DNA of 64,000 nt from Pseudomonadota bacterium (lineage in GTDB: Bacteria; Pseudomonadota; Gammaproteobacteria; Xanthomonadales; Xanthomonadaceae): the NCBI GenBank assembly GCA_018241125.1, contig JAFEEL010000009.1, positions 62,001 through 126,000 of the forward strand. Direction: 5' to 3'. The position numbers were made by a program, and so were the translations under genes. How positions within the stretch are numbered: position 1 is the stretch's first letter; each line of letters begins with the position of its first letter. The notes under the pieces are model-generated. The model ran no database searches. It saw nothing but the letters and a program-made list of their open reading frames with translations, and had not been told where the DNA came from. Positions 45,307 through 56,506 of this stretch are shown here, in pieces.

Positions 45307-46077
45307 CTATTTCGGCGCCAACCTTACCGCGCCATCGAGGCGGATCGTCTCGCCGTTGAGGTAGCGGGTGCGCAGGATGAAGGCGACCAGATCGGCGAAC
45401 TCCTCCGGCCGTCCGAGGCGCGAGGGGAAGGGGATCGAGGCGCTCAGCGACTTCTGCACGTCATCGGGCATGCCATCGACCATCGGCGTCCAGAAGATGC
45501 CCGGTGCCACCGTCATCACGCGGATGCCAAAGCGCGCCAGTTCGCGCGCCATCGGCAAGGTCATGCCGACCACGCCGCCCTTGCTGGCCGAGTACGCGGC
45601 CTGTCCGATCTGGCCCTCGTAGGCAGCCACCGACGCGGTGTTGACGATCACTCCGCGCTCGCCGTCCTCGCCGGCCTCGTTGTGCTGCATCAGCGCGGCG
45701 GCGGCCTTGGAGACGTTGAAGCTGCCGATCAAGTTTACGCCGACGGTGGCCGAGAAATTTTTCAACGGCATCGCCGCATCGCGGCCGAGCACGCGCCCGG
45801 CACCGAGGATGCCGGCGCAGTTGATGGTCGCATTCAAGCCGCCAAGGAAATCCTTGGCCGCCGCGACGTTGGCCGCGACCTGCGCCTCGTCGGTCACGTC
45901 GGTGCGGAAGTAGCGTGCATTCGCCGGCCCAAGTTGGGCAACCGCGATGGCCGCCTTGTCGTCGTTGACGTCGAACAACGCGACCTTGCCGCCGTGCTCG
46001 ACGAGATGCTTGGCGACCGCGAAGCCGAGGCCGGACACGCCGCCGGTGACGACGGCGCGCAGGGTGTTCAGGTGCAT
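45307..46077 (-). CDS. Short-chain dehydrogenase, 3-hydroxyacyl-CoA dehydrogenase type II (HSD17B10-like)
   Basis: The 256-residue NAD-dependent SDR has the TGGVSGLG cofactor motif, LFDVND (Asp selecting NAD), NCAGI, and the catalytic S-Y-K set in NTASVAAYEGQIGQAAYSASKGGVVGMTLPMARELARFGIRVMTVAPG. The sequence style, including KVALFDVN and IFWTPMVDGMP, is that of the 3-hydroxy-2-methylbutyryl-CoA / 3-hydroxyacyl-CoA dehydrogenase type II group used in isoleucine and fatty-acid breakdown. It ends next to a heptamer repeat and is alone on this side of efpL. Confidence 0.9.
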   Translation of the reverse strand: MHLNTLRAVVTGGVSGLGFAVAKHLVEHGGKVALFDVNDDKAAIAVAQLGPANARYFRTDVTDEAQVAANVAAAKDFLGGLNATINCAGILGAGRVLGRDAAMPLKNFSATVGVNLIGSFNVSKAAAALMQHNEAGEDGERGVIVNTASVAAYEGQIGQAAYSASKGGVVGMTLPMARELARFGIRVMTVAPGIFWTPMVDGMPDDVQKSLSASIPFPSRLGRPEEFADLVAFILRTRYLNGETIRLDGAVRLAPK

Positions 46078-46149
46078 GGGGTGATCCGATGGCGGGAAAC
46101 CGCGCAGTTTACCTGAAGCCGCCAGTGCGCTGCTCGGGCAAGCTGGCCA

Positions 46150-47877
46150 TCACCGGGCCACACCGTTCGCGCCAACCGTCACCACGCGCGTGCTGACGAT
46201 GCGGTCGTGCAGGCATTGGCGGTTTGCGCCGTAGATCGGCAGCACGTCGATCAGTACAGGAGCCACCAAAACCAGGCTGACCAGGGCGGTGATCCCATAG
46301 CCGAGTTCGCGCACCACAAACGCCCGCAAAAATCCCGGATTGGCGCCGGTGCCGGCGTCGACGATGCGAATGTGCATCATCTTCTTGCCGATCGACTGGC
46401 CGTCCCGGGTCAGGAACCAAGCCTGCACCAACGTCAACGTCACCCAAGCGACCACGGCCAGCCAGCCCCACGCCGACAGCTCGTCGTCGGCCGAAGCGTG
46501 CGCATCTGGAATGAAAAAACCGAGCATCGCCGTGAACAGGACGGCATCGATCACGCGTGCGAGAAATCGATGGCCAAGTGGCGCAGCCTCCGTGTTCGCC
46601 GCGGGATCGCCAGCCAAGGCGCCGCTGGGCGCGGGCGGCGGCCCGGAAATCTGTGCGGCAGCAACGGTCGGGGCCGATGGAATCGGCGTGGCGACCGTGG
46701 CTGGCGCGGAAGCGGCTTGGCCCGAGTCCACCCGCGATGGCAGCGGCGGCGACAGGTCCTGCTCGAACACTCCGCCATAGGCCTGCCATTGCGTCATCCC
46801 GGCCGTCCACACCAGGGTGTGCGCATCGAGCAAGCCACGGGCGAACATCTGCCGCAGCGCTTGTTGCGTGAGCGGGCCCACCAAGTTGCCGTCGGCGGCG
46901 ACGAAATGCCATCCCTCGGCGATCTGGCGTGCACGCCGCACGTCGGAATCGCTGCGCGTGGCCAAGCCAACTCCTGACGTCGGCTGCGCCGGGGCACGTG
47001 GATCGTGCAAGGCCTCGCGCATGCGGGTGGCGAATGCCGAACAGCTGGCGAAGCGTTCCTTGGGATCGCTGGCCATGGCTTTCATCACCGCGTCGGCCAA
47101 GGCCAACGGCAGCTCAGGGCGCAAGGTGGCCAGGTGCTGGGGGTACCAACTCGCCAGTGCCTTCATCCATTCGACGATGCCAGTAGGCTGGATCGGCAAC
47201 TGGCCGGCGAGCGCAGCATATACGGTGATGGCCAATGAAAACTGGTCGCTGGCTGCTACTTTTTCGCCAGAAGCCGCCTCGGGTGGCATGTAGCCGGGAG
47301 AACCGACGACCCACAAGCCGGTAGAGCCGCCGCTGCCGTCACCCAGCGCGCCGTCGAGCGTGGTAGCGATGCCGAAATCCGACAGCAGTGGGTCGCCGTC
47401 GGCGTTGAACAGGATATTGTCGGGTTTGACATCGCGATGCAGCAGGCCGCGACCGTGCAGGCGATCGAGGGTGGTGGCGATGGGAGTCAGCCAGGCCAAC
47501 ACGTCTTGGGCACTCTGGCGGTGTTCGCGCTGCGCAAAGTGGCCCCCGAGACGGTCGGCGAGGCTGCCGCCGGAGACATATTCCATCACCAGATACGGAC
47601 GTTTGCGCCCGTCGCCACCCTCCCATCCGCCGGCATCGAGCAGGCCGATGACGCCGACGATGCGCTCCTGATTCTGCCGTGTCACTTCGCGCTTGAAGCG
47701 GTCGAGCAGGTGTGCCGAATCGCCTGAGCCGAGTTTGGGAACCTTGATCGCGACCTTGTTGTCCAGCGGCTGCTGGCGGGCGAGGAATACCTCGGCCATG
47801 CCGCCTTCGCCGATCTTGCCCTCGATGCGGTAGCGCCCAGCCAGCACGCCGTCGGGAAGACTCGCCCACCATTGCAT
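46150..47877 (-). CDS. Ser/Thr protein kinase with GYF_2 and RDD membrane domains
   Basis: The 575-residue protein joins three modules. Residues ~15-285 are a Hanks-type kinase: glycine loop GKIGEGGMAEVFLA, VAIKVPK lysine, HRDVKPDN, DFGIATTLDG, GSPGYMPPEA, all catalytic residues present. Residues ~325-378 match a GYF_2 domain (GWHFVAADGNLVGPLTQQALRQMFARGLLDAHTLVWTAGMTQW). After a Pro/Ala linker, ~435-560 is an RDD domain with hydrophobic helices (LGHRFLARVIDAVLFTAMLGFF, SIGKKMMHIRIVDA). So a cytosolic kinase is tethered to the membrane through an RDD unit. ATG 47877 fits a GGGGG sequence upstream; GTG 47880 is an alternative. Targets are unknown; no phosphatase gene adjoins. Confidence 0.9.
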   Translation of the reverse strand: MQWWASLPDGVLAGRYRIEGKIGEGGMAEVFLARQQPLDNKVAIKVPKLGSGDSAHLLDRFKREVTRQNQERIVGVIGLLDAGGWEGGDGRKRPYLVMEYVSGGSLADRLGGHFAQREHRQSAQDVLAWLTPIATTLDRLHGRGLLHRDVKPDNILFNADGDPLLSDFGIATTLDGALGDGSGGSTGLWVVGSPGYMPPEAASGEKVAASDQFSLAITVYAALAGQLPIQPTGIVEWMKALASWYPQHLATLRPELPLALADAVMKAMASDPKERFASCSAFATRMREALHDPRAPAQPTSGVGLATRSDSDVRRARQIAEGWHFVAADGNLVGPLTQQALRQMFARGLLDAHTLVWTAGMTQWQAYGGVFEQDLSPPLPSRVDSGQAASAPATVATPIPSAPTVAAAQISGPPPAPSGALAGDPAANTEAAPLGHRFLARVIDAVLFTAMLGFFIPDAHASADDELSAWGWLAVVAWVTLTLVQAWFLTRDGQSIGKKMMHIRIVDAGTGANPGFLRAFVVRELGYGITALVSLVLVAPVLIDVLPIYGANRQCLHDRIVSTRVVTVGANGVAR

Positions 47878-48063
47878 CACTGATCCCCCGTCAGGCCGTT
47901 CGCACGCGCCATGCGGTGTCGGCGCACGGGTCGCGTTGCCGATGGTAGCCGATCGCGCACGGTCGGCGGCGGATTTGCAACTGCGGCAGGGAATCGGTGG
48001 CGATGCGCCGGCGGCGATGCGTCGGCGTCAGTGCGGAGCGGCGTCCAGCCTGTGCGGGTACCG

Positions 48064-48555
48064 CTACAAATCCAGCAGGTAATACGAGTCGCAGCCATGA
48101 TGCCCGGTCGCGCCCAGCGGACCGGGGATGTGTGTGAAGCCGCTGCGCTCGTACAACCGCATCGCCGCATCCATGCCCAACAGGGTTTCCAGATAGCAGC
48201 GGGTGAATCCGTGCCCACGGGCCGCATCGAGGCAGCGTTCCATCAGCGCCGCGCCGGCGCCGATTCCACGCAGCGCGGGCAGGAAATACATCTTGCGCAG
48301 CTCGCAGGTGTCGACATCGCCGCCTGCCAAGGGTGCGATGCCACCGCCGCCCAGCACCACGCCGTCGATCTCGACCACGAAATACGCACAGCGCGGCGCG
48401 GCGTAGGCGTGGTGAATGTAATCGACTTCCGGGTCGTTGATCGCAAAGCCGTCGCCGCAGGCGCCGAACTGCGGCATCACGGTGCGGATGATCGCCGCGA
48501 CGACGGCATCGTCGGTGGGGTGGATCGGGCGAATGCTGTAACTGGCGGTGGGCAT
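48064..48555 (-). CDS. GNAT-family N-acetyltransferase
   Basis: The 163-residue protein has the acetyl-CoA binding motif A region LRKMYFLPALRGIGAGAALMERCLDAARGHGFTRCYLETLLGMDAAMRLYERSGF. The upstream strand VVEIDGVVLGGGGIAPL is motif D/A lead-in. The end (PGPLGATGHHGCDSYYLLDL) is typical of the YhfO/ElaA-like group that acetylates small amines. ATG 48555 is chosen because it begins directly before the first strand (TASYSIRPIHPTDD). The substrate is unknown. Confidence 0.88.
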   Translation of the reverse strand: MPTASYSIRPIHPTDDAVVAAIIRTVMPQFGACGDGFAINDPEVDYIHHAYAAPRCAYFVVEIDGVVLGGGGIAPLAGGDVDTCELRKMYFLPALRGIGAGAALMERCLDAARGHGFTRCYLETLLGMDAAMRLYERSGFTHIPGPLGATGHHGCDSYYLLDL

Positions 48556-48655
48556 GGTGTTGCAAGCGGGTTCTTGCGGTGGGGTGCGTCCGGTGGTGGG
48601 CGTGGCACGCGCGGCCCCGACATCGTCGTACGGCGTGGACGACACCAGGGGTTGC

Positions 48656-49948
48656 TCAGGGCGTCGCCGGTTGCTTGTAGATGCGACCGGCCTTCATCAC
48701 GAAAGCCACGTGCTCGATGGCGCGCAGATCAGCGAGCGGATCGCCCGCGACCGCGACCAGATCGGCGTCGTAGCCGGTGGCGATTCGACCCAGCTCGCCG
48801 GCCTTGCGCAAGATGCGGGCGTCGGTGACGGTGGCCGCTTGCAGGGCCTGCGTATTGGACATGCCCAGCCGTGCCATCCACTCCACCTCGCGCCAGTTCG
48901 TGCCGTGCGCGAACACACCCACGTCGCTGCCGCAACCGATGGTGACCCCGGCGGCGAGCGCGTAGCGGAAGGCCTGTGCGGCCTGCTGCATGCGCGGCGT
49001 CGGCGCTTGCCCGGCTTGGTGATGCTCGAAGTACTGCGCGTACGCCTCGGCGGCGGTGAGCGTGGGCAGGTAGGCGATACCATGCTGCTTCATCAGCGCG
49101 AAAGTCTCCGGGCTGCCGCCATCGCCGTGTTCGATGCTGTCCACGCCGGCCGCGATCGCCAGGCGCATGCCGGCATCGGTGGCCGCATGCACGGCCACGG
49201 GTTTTCCGGCGGCATGGGCCAGTTCAACCGCAGCCTTGATCTCGGCGAGGGTGAAGGTCGGGTGTGAATCGCCGTCGTTGGTCCAGCGGTAGTCCACATA
49301 CAGCTTGACCCAGTCGGCGCCGTGGCCAATCTGCTCGCGTACCGCGGCCAGCATGGCGTCCACGCCGCTGACCGGTTGCCCGCCTTGCGGCAGGTCGAGA
49401 TCGGGACGAAAGCCCTTCGGGCCGGGGCCGTAGGAATCGGTGGCAACGATGGCGCGGGTGGCGATGAACATTCGCGGGCCGGGGATCAGGCCGTCTTCGA
49501 TGGCGCGCTTGATCGACACATCGCCGTAGCCGGCGCCCTCGGTACCCAGATCGCGCAGGGTGGTGAAGCCGGCCAGCAAGGTAGCGCGGGCGTGCTCGGC
49601 CGCTTCGAGGACGCGGTAAGCCTCCGCTTCCTTGAGCACCTGATCGTTCCACAACGTCTCGTTGTACGGATGCAGGAACACGTGCGAATGGATGTCCATC
49701 AGGCCCGGGATCAGGGTCGTCCCACGCAGTTCGATGCGGGTGTTGCCGGCTGGAATTTGCAGGCTGTGGACGGGCCCGACGGCGGCGATGTGTTCGTCGT
49801 GTACCAGTACCGCCCAGCCGGTGTGCGCCACGCCGTCGTCGCCGGTCCAGACGCGATCGGGGACGAGCAAGGTGTCGCTGGAGAAGGCCGGCGCGGCGGC
49901 CAGCAGCAACGCGAGCGCGGTTGCGTTCAAGATGGCTTTGGCCGTCAC
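48656..49948 (-). CDS. Secreted metal-dependent amidohydrolase (imidazolonepropionase-like)
   Basis: The 430-residue protein has a signal peptide (LNATALALLLAAAPAFS) and the amidohydrolase TIM barrel: PGLMDIHSHVFL (H-x-H metal ligands), WVKLYVDYR (the position of the bridging lysine; here K in VKLYVD), PVAVHAATDAGMRLAIAAGVDSIEHG (two further His), and IGCGSDVGVFAHGTNWREVEWMARLGMS (catalytic Asp). Family members include periplasmic Xaa-Pro dipeptidase-like and imidazolonepropionase-like hydrolases with cyclic or N-acylated substrates. The exact substrate is not predictable. It is a single gene, 116 bases upstream of HMG-CoA lyase on the same strand order. Confidence 0.88.
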   Translation of the reverse strand: MTAKAILNATALALLLAAAPAFSSDTLLVPDRVWTGDDGVAHTGWAVLVHDEHIAAVGPVHSLQIPAGNTRIELRGTTLIPGLMDIHSHVFLHPYNETLWNDQVLKEAEAYRVLEAAEHARATLLAGFTTLRDLGTEGAGYGDVSIKRAIEDGLIPGPRMFIATRAIVATDSYGPGPKGFRPDLDLPQGGQPVSGVDAMLAAVREQIGHGADWVKLYVDYRWTNDGDSHPTFTLAEIKAAVELAHAAGKPVAVHAATDAGMRLAIAAGVDSIEHGDGGSPETFALMKQHGIAYLPTLTAAEAYAQYFEHHQAGQAPTPRMQQAAQAFRYALAAGVTIGCGSDVGVFAHGTNWREVEWMARLGMSNTQALQAATVTDARILRKAGELGRIATGYDADLVAVAGDPLADLRAIEHVAFVMKAGRIYKQPATP

Positions 49949-50064
49949 CGCCGGTCCCTCCGTATGTCTTGGGAATCGCTGAACACATCCATTGAATCAG
50001 CGCTTTGTCTGGAATCGCAGAAACCGCGTTGCCGCGACAGCCACGGCAATGGCGCAGGCGATCT

Positions 50065-50973
50065 TCACCCCGCCATCCGCGCCCGCGTCACCCGGCTGGC
50101 GGTGTCCTTGTGCAACTGCGCAGCCAGCCACGCGCCGGTCTCGACCAGCTTGTCGAGGTCGATGCCGGTGGTCATGCCCATGCCGTGCAGCATGTACACG
50201 ACATCCTCGCTGGCGACGTTGCCGGTGGCGCCCTTGGCATACGGGCAGCCGCCGGTGCCGGAGACCGCGCTGTCGATCACGCGCACGCCCGCTTCCAGAC
50301 ACGCAAGGATGTTCGCCAGCGCCTGCCCGTAGGTGTCGTGGAAGTGCACCGCGAGCGCTTCGACCGGAACTTCGCCGGCGACGGCTTGCAGCATCGCCTG
50401 CGCCTTGCCCGGTGTGCCCACGCCGATGGTGTCGCCAAGCGAGATCTCGTAGCAGCCCAGCGCGTGTAGTCTTTTCGCCACGCGTACCACATCGGCCAGC
50501 GGCACCTCGCCTTGATAGGGACAGCCGAGCACGGTGGACACATAGCCGCGTACCTTCACGCCATCCATCTTCGCGCGTGCGATCACCGGCTCGAAGCGGG
50601 CGATGGATTCGTCGATGGAGGCGTTGATGTTCTTGCGGTTGAAGGCTTCCGATGCGGCGGTGAACACCGCGACCTCGCTCGCGCCGACCGCGCGCGCGCG
50701 CTCGTAGCCTTGTTCGTTGGGCACCAGCACGGGGTAGCTGACGCCTTCTCTGCGCGTGATGCCGGCAAACACCTCGGCGGCGTCGGCCAGTTGCGGCACC
50801 CATTTGGGGCTGACGAAGCTGGTGGCCTCGATCGTGCGCAATCCGGTCGCGGTCAAGCGGTCGATCAGCGCGATCTTCGCGCTCGCTGCGATGATCGTCT
50901 TCTCGTTCTGCAGGCCATCGCGGGCGCCGACTTCGACGATGCGCACGAAGTTGCCGGTGGCTTCTGCCCTCAT
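50065..50973 (-). CDS. liuE: Hydroxymethylglutaryl-CoA lyase
   Basis: The 302-residue DRE-TIM barrel enzyme cleaves HMG-CoA to acetoacetate and acetyl-CoA, the last step of leucine degradation. It shows VRIVEVGARDGLQNEK (substrate/metal), IEATSFVSPKWVPQLADA, GYVSTVLGCPYQG, LGDTIGVGTPGKAQAML, VHFHDTYGQALANI (metal His pair) and DSAVSGTGGCPYAKGATGNVASEDVVYML with the catalytic Cys in GGCPYAKGA. Its ATG overlaps the stop of the lipoprotein gene by four bases and has GGAG upstream. Together with the MCC biotin subunit it belongs to a partial liu cluster. Confidence 0.94.
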   Translation of the reverse strand: MRAEATGNFVRIVEVGARDGLQNEKTIIAASAKIALIDRLTATGLRTIEATSFVSPKWVPQLADAAEVFAGITRREGVSYPVLVPNEQGYERARAVGASEVAVFTAASEAFNRKNINASIDESIARFEPVIARAKMDGVKVRGYVSTVLGCPYQGEVPLADVVRVAKRLHALGCYEISLGDTIGVGTPGKAQAMLQAVAGEVPVEALAVHFHDTYGQALANILACLEAGVRVIDSAVSGTGGCPYAKGATGNVASEDVVYMLHGMGMTTGIDLDKLVETGAWLAAQLHKDTASRVTRARMAG

Positions 50974-51668
50974 GGTGCGGCTCCCGGATTCATCGGCCCC
51001 TCGCGTTGCAGGCTGATCAGCGGTTTGCTGTCGAAAAACTCCGGATGTTGGGCAAGGATGCGTGCGATCTGCTCGGGGTTGCCATCGATCAGGTTGTCGT
51101 AGGTGGGCTTTTGCGCGCCGGTGTCGGTGGCGGTGGAAGTAGGCTTGCCATCCTCTGACGTTGCGTCGGTCTTGCCGCTCGCACCTTCCTGCGGGCGATT
51201 GGTTTGCGTCGTGTAGCCGGCGATGGCGTGGGCTGCGATGGCGTCGTGGACGCGCACGTGATCGGCGTCGAATAGGTCGATGCGCTGGCCGTGGCGCTGG
51301 TAACGCAGCAGGTAGAAACCGCAATGGCTGGAGTCGCTACCGATGCAGGTACGCGGATCCGTGCCGCTCTCCGCCTCGAGCATGAACTGGCCGGCAGCGG
51401 TGTCGATCAACTGCAGGTTGTGCTGTTCGACCTTGGGCTTGCCATCCTCGGTGGAGGTGATCTGCTTGCAGTCGGCGCTGATGCGGATCACGTCGTCGGC
51501 TTTCGGCGCCGACCCGTCCGACCGGATCAGCCGCCATGCGCCCGGCCAGGCCGGATCGCAGGCGGTGACGGCTCCGACCGGCAATGACGCGAACAGGGTG
51601 TTCGAGCAACCCGGCAGCAGCCCCGCGAGGGCGAGCGTCAATACGGCCCAACCGATGCGCGCGTTCAT
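50970..51668 (-). CDS. Lipoprotein of unknown function between leucine-degradation genes
   Basis: The 232-residue protein starts MNARIGWAVLTLALAGLLPGCSNTLF, a lipoprotein signal with lipobox LPGC. The mature part holds two pairs of cysteines (TACDPAW, ADCKQI; RTCIGSDSSHCGFYL) that could form disulfides, then a Lys/Thr/Asp-rich stretch and a short helical tail ending MNPGAAP. I do not recognise a family. It is inserted between the carboxylase subunit (gap of 3 bases) and HMG-CoA lyase (4-base overlap), so it is certainly part of that operon. Role unknown. Confidence 0.8.
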   Translation of the reverse strand: MNARIGWAVLTLALAGLLPGCSNTLFASLPVGAVTACDPAWPGAWRLIRSDGSAPKADDVIRISADCKQITSTEDGKPKVEQHNLQLIDTAAGQFMLEAESGTDPRTCIGSDSSHCGFYLLRYQRHGQRIDLFDADHVRVHDAIAAHAIAGYTTQTNRPQEGASGKTDATSEDGKPTSTATDTGAQKPTYDNLIDGNPEQIARILAQHPEFFDSKPLISLQREGPMNPGAAP

Positions 51669-51671
51669 CGT

Positions 51672-53669
<1,998 letters not shown>

Positions 53670-53877
53670 GAGGATTGGCACTCGTCCATGCAACGTCGCG
53701 GCGGGGGTCGGGCCAGCGCCCAAGGTGGAGTGCACATGCTGCCCGCCTGTGGGGCGGTCGACAAGCCTCGATTTGCGCCGCGATCCGTGCCCGGCGAGGC
53801 GGCGACCTGCCTGGGTGCGGTCAGACCGGCACCGGCGACGCGCGATTGCTATGCTCCGCACTTGCCCGGAATCGCCG

Positions 53878-54648
53878 ATGACCGCCATGCCACGCATCGC
53901 CTTTCTCGCCAGTCGCGCTCCCGACGCGCAGGCTGCGCTGGCCGTTTTGCATGCCGTGCACGGCGTGCACGAGCCCGAGCGTGCGGACGTACTGTGCGCG
54001 CTGGGTGGCGATGGGTTCATGTTGCGTACCCTGCATCGTTACGGGCCCAGAGGCGTGCCGGTGTACGGCATGAAGCTGGGCACGGTCGGGTTCCTGATGA
54101 ACCACTTCGAACCCGAAGGGCTGGTCGAGCGAATTGCCGCCGCACACCCGGCACACCTGCATCCGCTGGAGATGAAGGCGGTCACCGAGGCCGGCGCCAG
54201 CGTGACCTCGCTGGCCTACAACGAGGTCTCGCTGTTGCGACAGACCCGGCAGGCCGCGCACCTGCGCATCCATTTGAACGATCGCGTGCGCCTGGAAGAG
54301 CTCGTGTGCGATGGCGTACTGGTGGCCACGCCCGCCGGCAGTACGGCGTACAACTTTTCCGCGCACGGCCCGATCCTGCCGCTGGGTTCGAACGTGATCG
54401 CGCTCACCCCGATCGCCGCGTTCCGCCCACGGCGTTGGCGTGGCGCGCTGCTGCGCGCCGATACCGTGCTGCGCTTCGAAGTGCTCGATCCGGACAAGCG
54501 GCCGATGAGCGCGACGGCCGACTCGCATGAAGTGCGCGACGTGGTGGAGGTCACCGTGCGAGAGTCGCGGGAACACGCGGTGACCTTGTTGTTCGATCCC
54601 GAACACAACCTCGAGGAGCGCATCATCGCCGAGCAATTCGTGGGCTGA
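53878..54648 (+). CDS. nadK: NAD kinase
   Basis: The 256-residue enzyme phosphorylates NAD to NADP. It contains the GGDG motif ([19 protein letters not shown], catalytic Asp), [16 protein letters not shown], the NE-S region AYNEVSLLR, and the substrate loop [38 protein letters not shown]. The N-terminus is short, lacking the longer leader of some NadK proteins. ATG 53878 (MTAMPRIAF) is used; ATG 53887 would give MPRIAF, which is also plausible. It is divergent from the carboxylase gene. Confidence 0.92.
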   Translation: MTAMPRIAFLASRAPDAQAALAVLHAVHGVHEPERADVLCALGGDGFMLRTLHRYGPRGVPVYGMKLGTVGFLMNHFEPEGLVERIAAAHPAHLHPLEMKAVTEAGASVTSLAYNEVSLLRQTRQAAHLRIHLNDRVRLEELVCDGVLVATPAGSTAYNFSAHGPILPLGSNVIALTPIAAFRPRRWRGALLRADTVLRFEVLDPDKRPMSATADSHEVRDVVEVTVRESREHAVTLLFDPEHNLEERIIAEQFVG

Positions 54649-54688
54649 GCGCGCAGGCGCGGCCGCGAATGGCTCCGCCGCGCCGTTG

Positions 54689-56422
54689 CTACGGGGCGGA
54701 TGCGGGTGGGTCGGAAGGGTCGAACTGCGGGTGCGGAAGATCGAGCAGATCCCGAGCCGCCACCGCGTCCAGTCGATCCCGCACCGGACTCAACGCCGCG
54801 GCGTAGTTGCGCCAGCGCCCTACGCTGCGTGTGTGCAAGGGCTCACGAACCTGCATGCGACTGGCCGTGGTCACGTAACCGCCGCGCTCGAAGAATCGCA
54901 GCACCTGGGCATGCCATGGCATGTCCATTGCCGACAGGATGCGACGGGTTTCCCGCGCGTGATCCGTGACCAGATCCTCGTAGCGGACCTCTACGAGCCG
55001 GTTGCCGAGCAGCGTGCGCCAATGTCGCAGCACCCGCCGGTGCTGCTCGATGCGATGGACGATGTGCTGCAGGTCGTTGATCCACTTCGTGCGTTCGGTG
55101 AACTGGGCGAACCAGCACGACACGGCCACGTCCCGCGGGTCGCGCTGGACGTGGATGAACGTCGCGCGGGGGAAGGCCATCGCCAGCCAGCCGGCCAGCA
55201 GGTAGTTGTCCGGCATCTTGTCGACGATGCGGCGCGCGTTCGCCGCCAGACCCAGCCGGCAGGCGCAGTCTTGCAGGCGTTGCAGGTGCCACGCGGCGGC
55301 CTCCGCCACGGCTGCGGGCGTCAGGGTTTCGTAGGAGTTGCCGCTGCCGGCCAGCGCGCGCTTCCACCCGAACTCCGCGAACCGCTGCTCGCCCACGCCG
55401 ACGATATCCGGGTGCGCGGCCAGCACGCGTTCGAGCAAGGTGGTGCCCGAGCGCGGCAGCCCGATCACGAACAACGGGCGCGGATCGGCATTGCCCGCTG
55501 CGCCCAGTCGCGCCAGCAGCGATGCCGTGCAGTGCTCGACCAGAACATCGATGCGGCATTCGTGCTGGCGGGCATCGTAATGCTGCGCCGCCGACGTGGC
55601 TGCGAGCGCCAGCGCATTGGCGCTTCCGGCGTGGCTCCAAGCCTCCGCGTAGTCGCCGGTGCTCTGGTGGTGGCGCGCAAGCGCCTCGTGCAGTCGCACC
55701 CGTGCGCGGGCCGGGGGGCGCGCCGCGAGCGCACGTCGCACGCCCGCCAACAGATTGGCGTCCAGTCGCCAACCCGCCAGTTCGGCCAAGCCCCACAGTG
55801 CGTCGGCGTGCGCGGGATCGGCCCGCAGGACCGCACGATAGTGCCCCTGCGCCTGCGGCAGATCGCCGCGGTTGGCTGCCAGCACGGCCAGTTCGATGTG
55901 TGCCCAGAGGTCCTGCGGACGCAGCGCCAGAAACGCTTCCAGGGTCGCCCGTGCCGCGTCCGGGCGATGTTGGCCCTGCAACCGCTGCGCGTGCATGAAA
56001 CGCAATCCAGCATGCGCTGGATGGCGCGCCACCAGCGCGTCCAGCACCCGGCACGCAGCGTCTTCGCCGGCGACTTCGCTCAGGATGTCTTGCAGCCATC
56101 CACCCGGATCGGCGCAACGCGGATCGATCGCCACCGCGCGATCGAACAGATCCACCGCTCGATCGGGCTGCTGCAGCATCAAGGAAACACGCGCCCAGCC
56201 GCACAACATCTTCAGGTCGTTCGGAACCTGCCGCTCGGCGATGCGGTAGCGCTCGGTCGCTTCCGCGCCACGTCCGGCCAGCACCAGCAGGTTGCCGACG
56301 GCGTTGAGCAGCGCCACGTCCGCCGGCGCGTTGCGGTTGGCGCGATCCAGATGCGGCAGCGCCTCGGCGAAACGCCCCTGACGGGCCAGTTGCATGCCGA
56401 TGGTTGCATCGGGGTCGGTCAT
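54689..56422 (-). CDS. TPR-repeat sulfotransferase, copy 1
   Basis: The 577-residue protein joins ~270 residues of TPR helices (GRFAEALPHLDRANRNAPADVALLNAVGNLLVLAGRGAEATERY and following units) to a sulfotransferase domain. The PAPS-binding 5' loop is FVIGLPRSGTTLLERVLAAH, the 3' region is FIHVQRDPRDVAVSCW, and DKMPDNYLLAGWLAMAFP and VEVRYEDLVTDHARET complete the family core. Such TPR-sulfotransferase proteins are frequent in Xanthomonadales and planctomycetes; acceptors are unknown. ATG 56422 (MTDPDATIG) is chosen by homology to copy 2 (MTDPSDPGTD). The two copies are head-to-tail, 84 bases apart. Confidence 0.88.
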   Translation of the reverse strand: MTDPDATIGMQLARQGRFAEALPHLDRANRNAPADVALLNAVGNLLVLAGRGAEATERYRIAERQVPNDLKMLCGWARVSLMLQQPDRAVDLFDRAVAIDPRCADPGGWLQDILSEVAGEDAACRVLDALVARHPAHAGLRFMHAQRLQGQHRPDAARATLEAFLALRPQDLWAHIELAVLAANRGDLPQAQGHYRAVLRADPAHADALWGLAELAGWRLDANLLAGVRRALAARPPARARVRLHEALARHHQSTGDYAEAWSHAGSANALALAATSAAQHYDARQHECRIDVLVEHCTASLLARLGAAGNADPRPLFVIGLPRSGTTLLERVLAAHPDIVGVGEQRFAEFGWKRALAGSGNSYETLTPAAVAEAAAWHLQRLQDCACRLGLAANARRIVDKMPDNYLLAGWLAMAFPRATFIHVQRDPRDVAVSCWFAQFTERTKWINDLQHIVHRIEQHRRVLRHWRTLLGNRLVEVRYEDLVTDHARETRRILSAMDMPWHAQVLRFFERGGYVTTASRMQVREPLHTRSVGRWRNYAAALSPVRDRLDAVAARDLLDLPHPQFDPSDPPASAP

Positions 56423-56506
56423 CGGGTGCGGCGGTCGATTCGGGTCGCTGGCAGGCGGCGGATCAGCGCCGGGCGGCTCGTGGCCCGCGGGTTGCAACGC
56501 GGGTCA

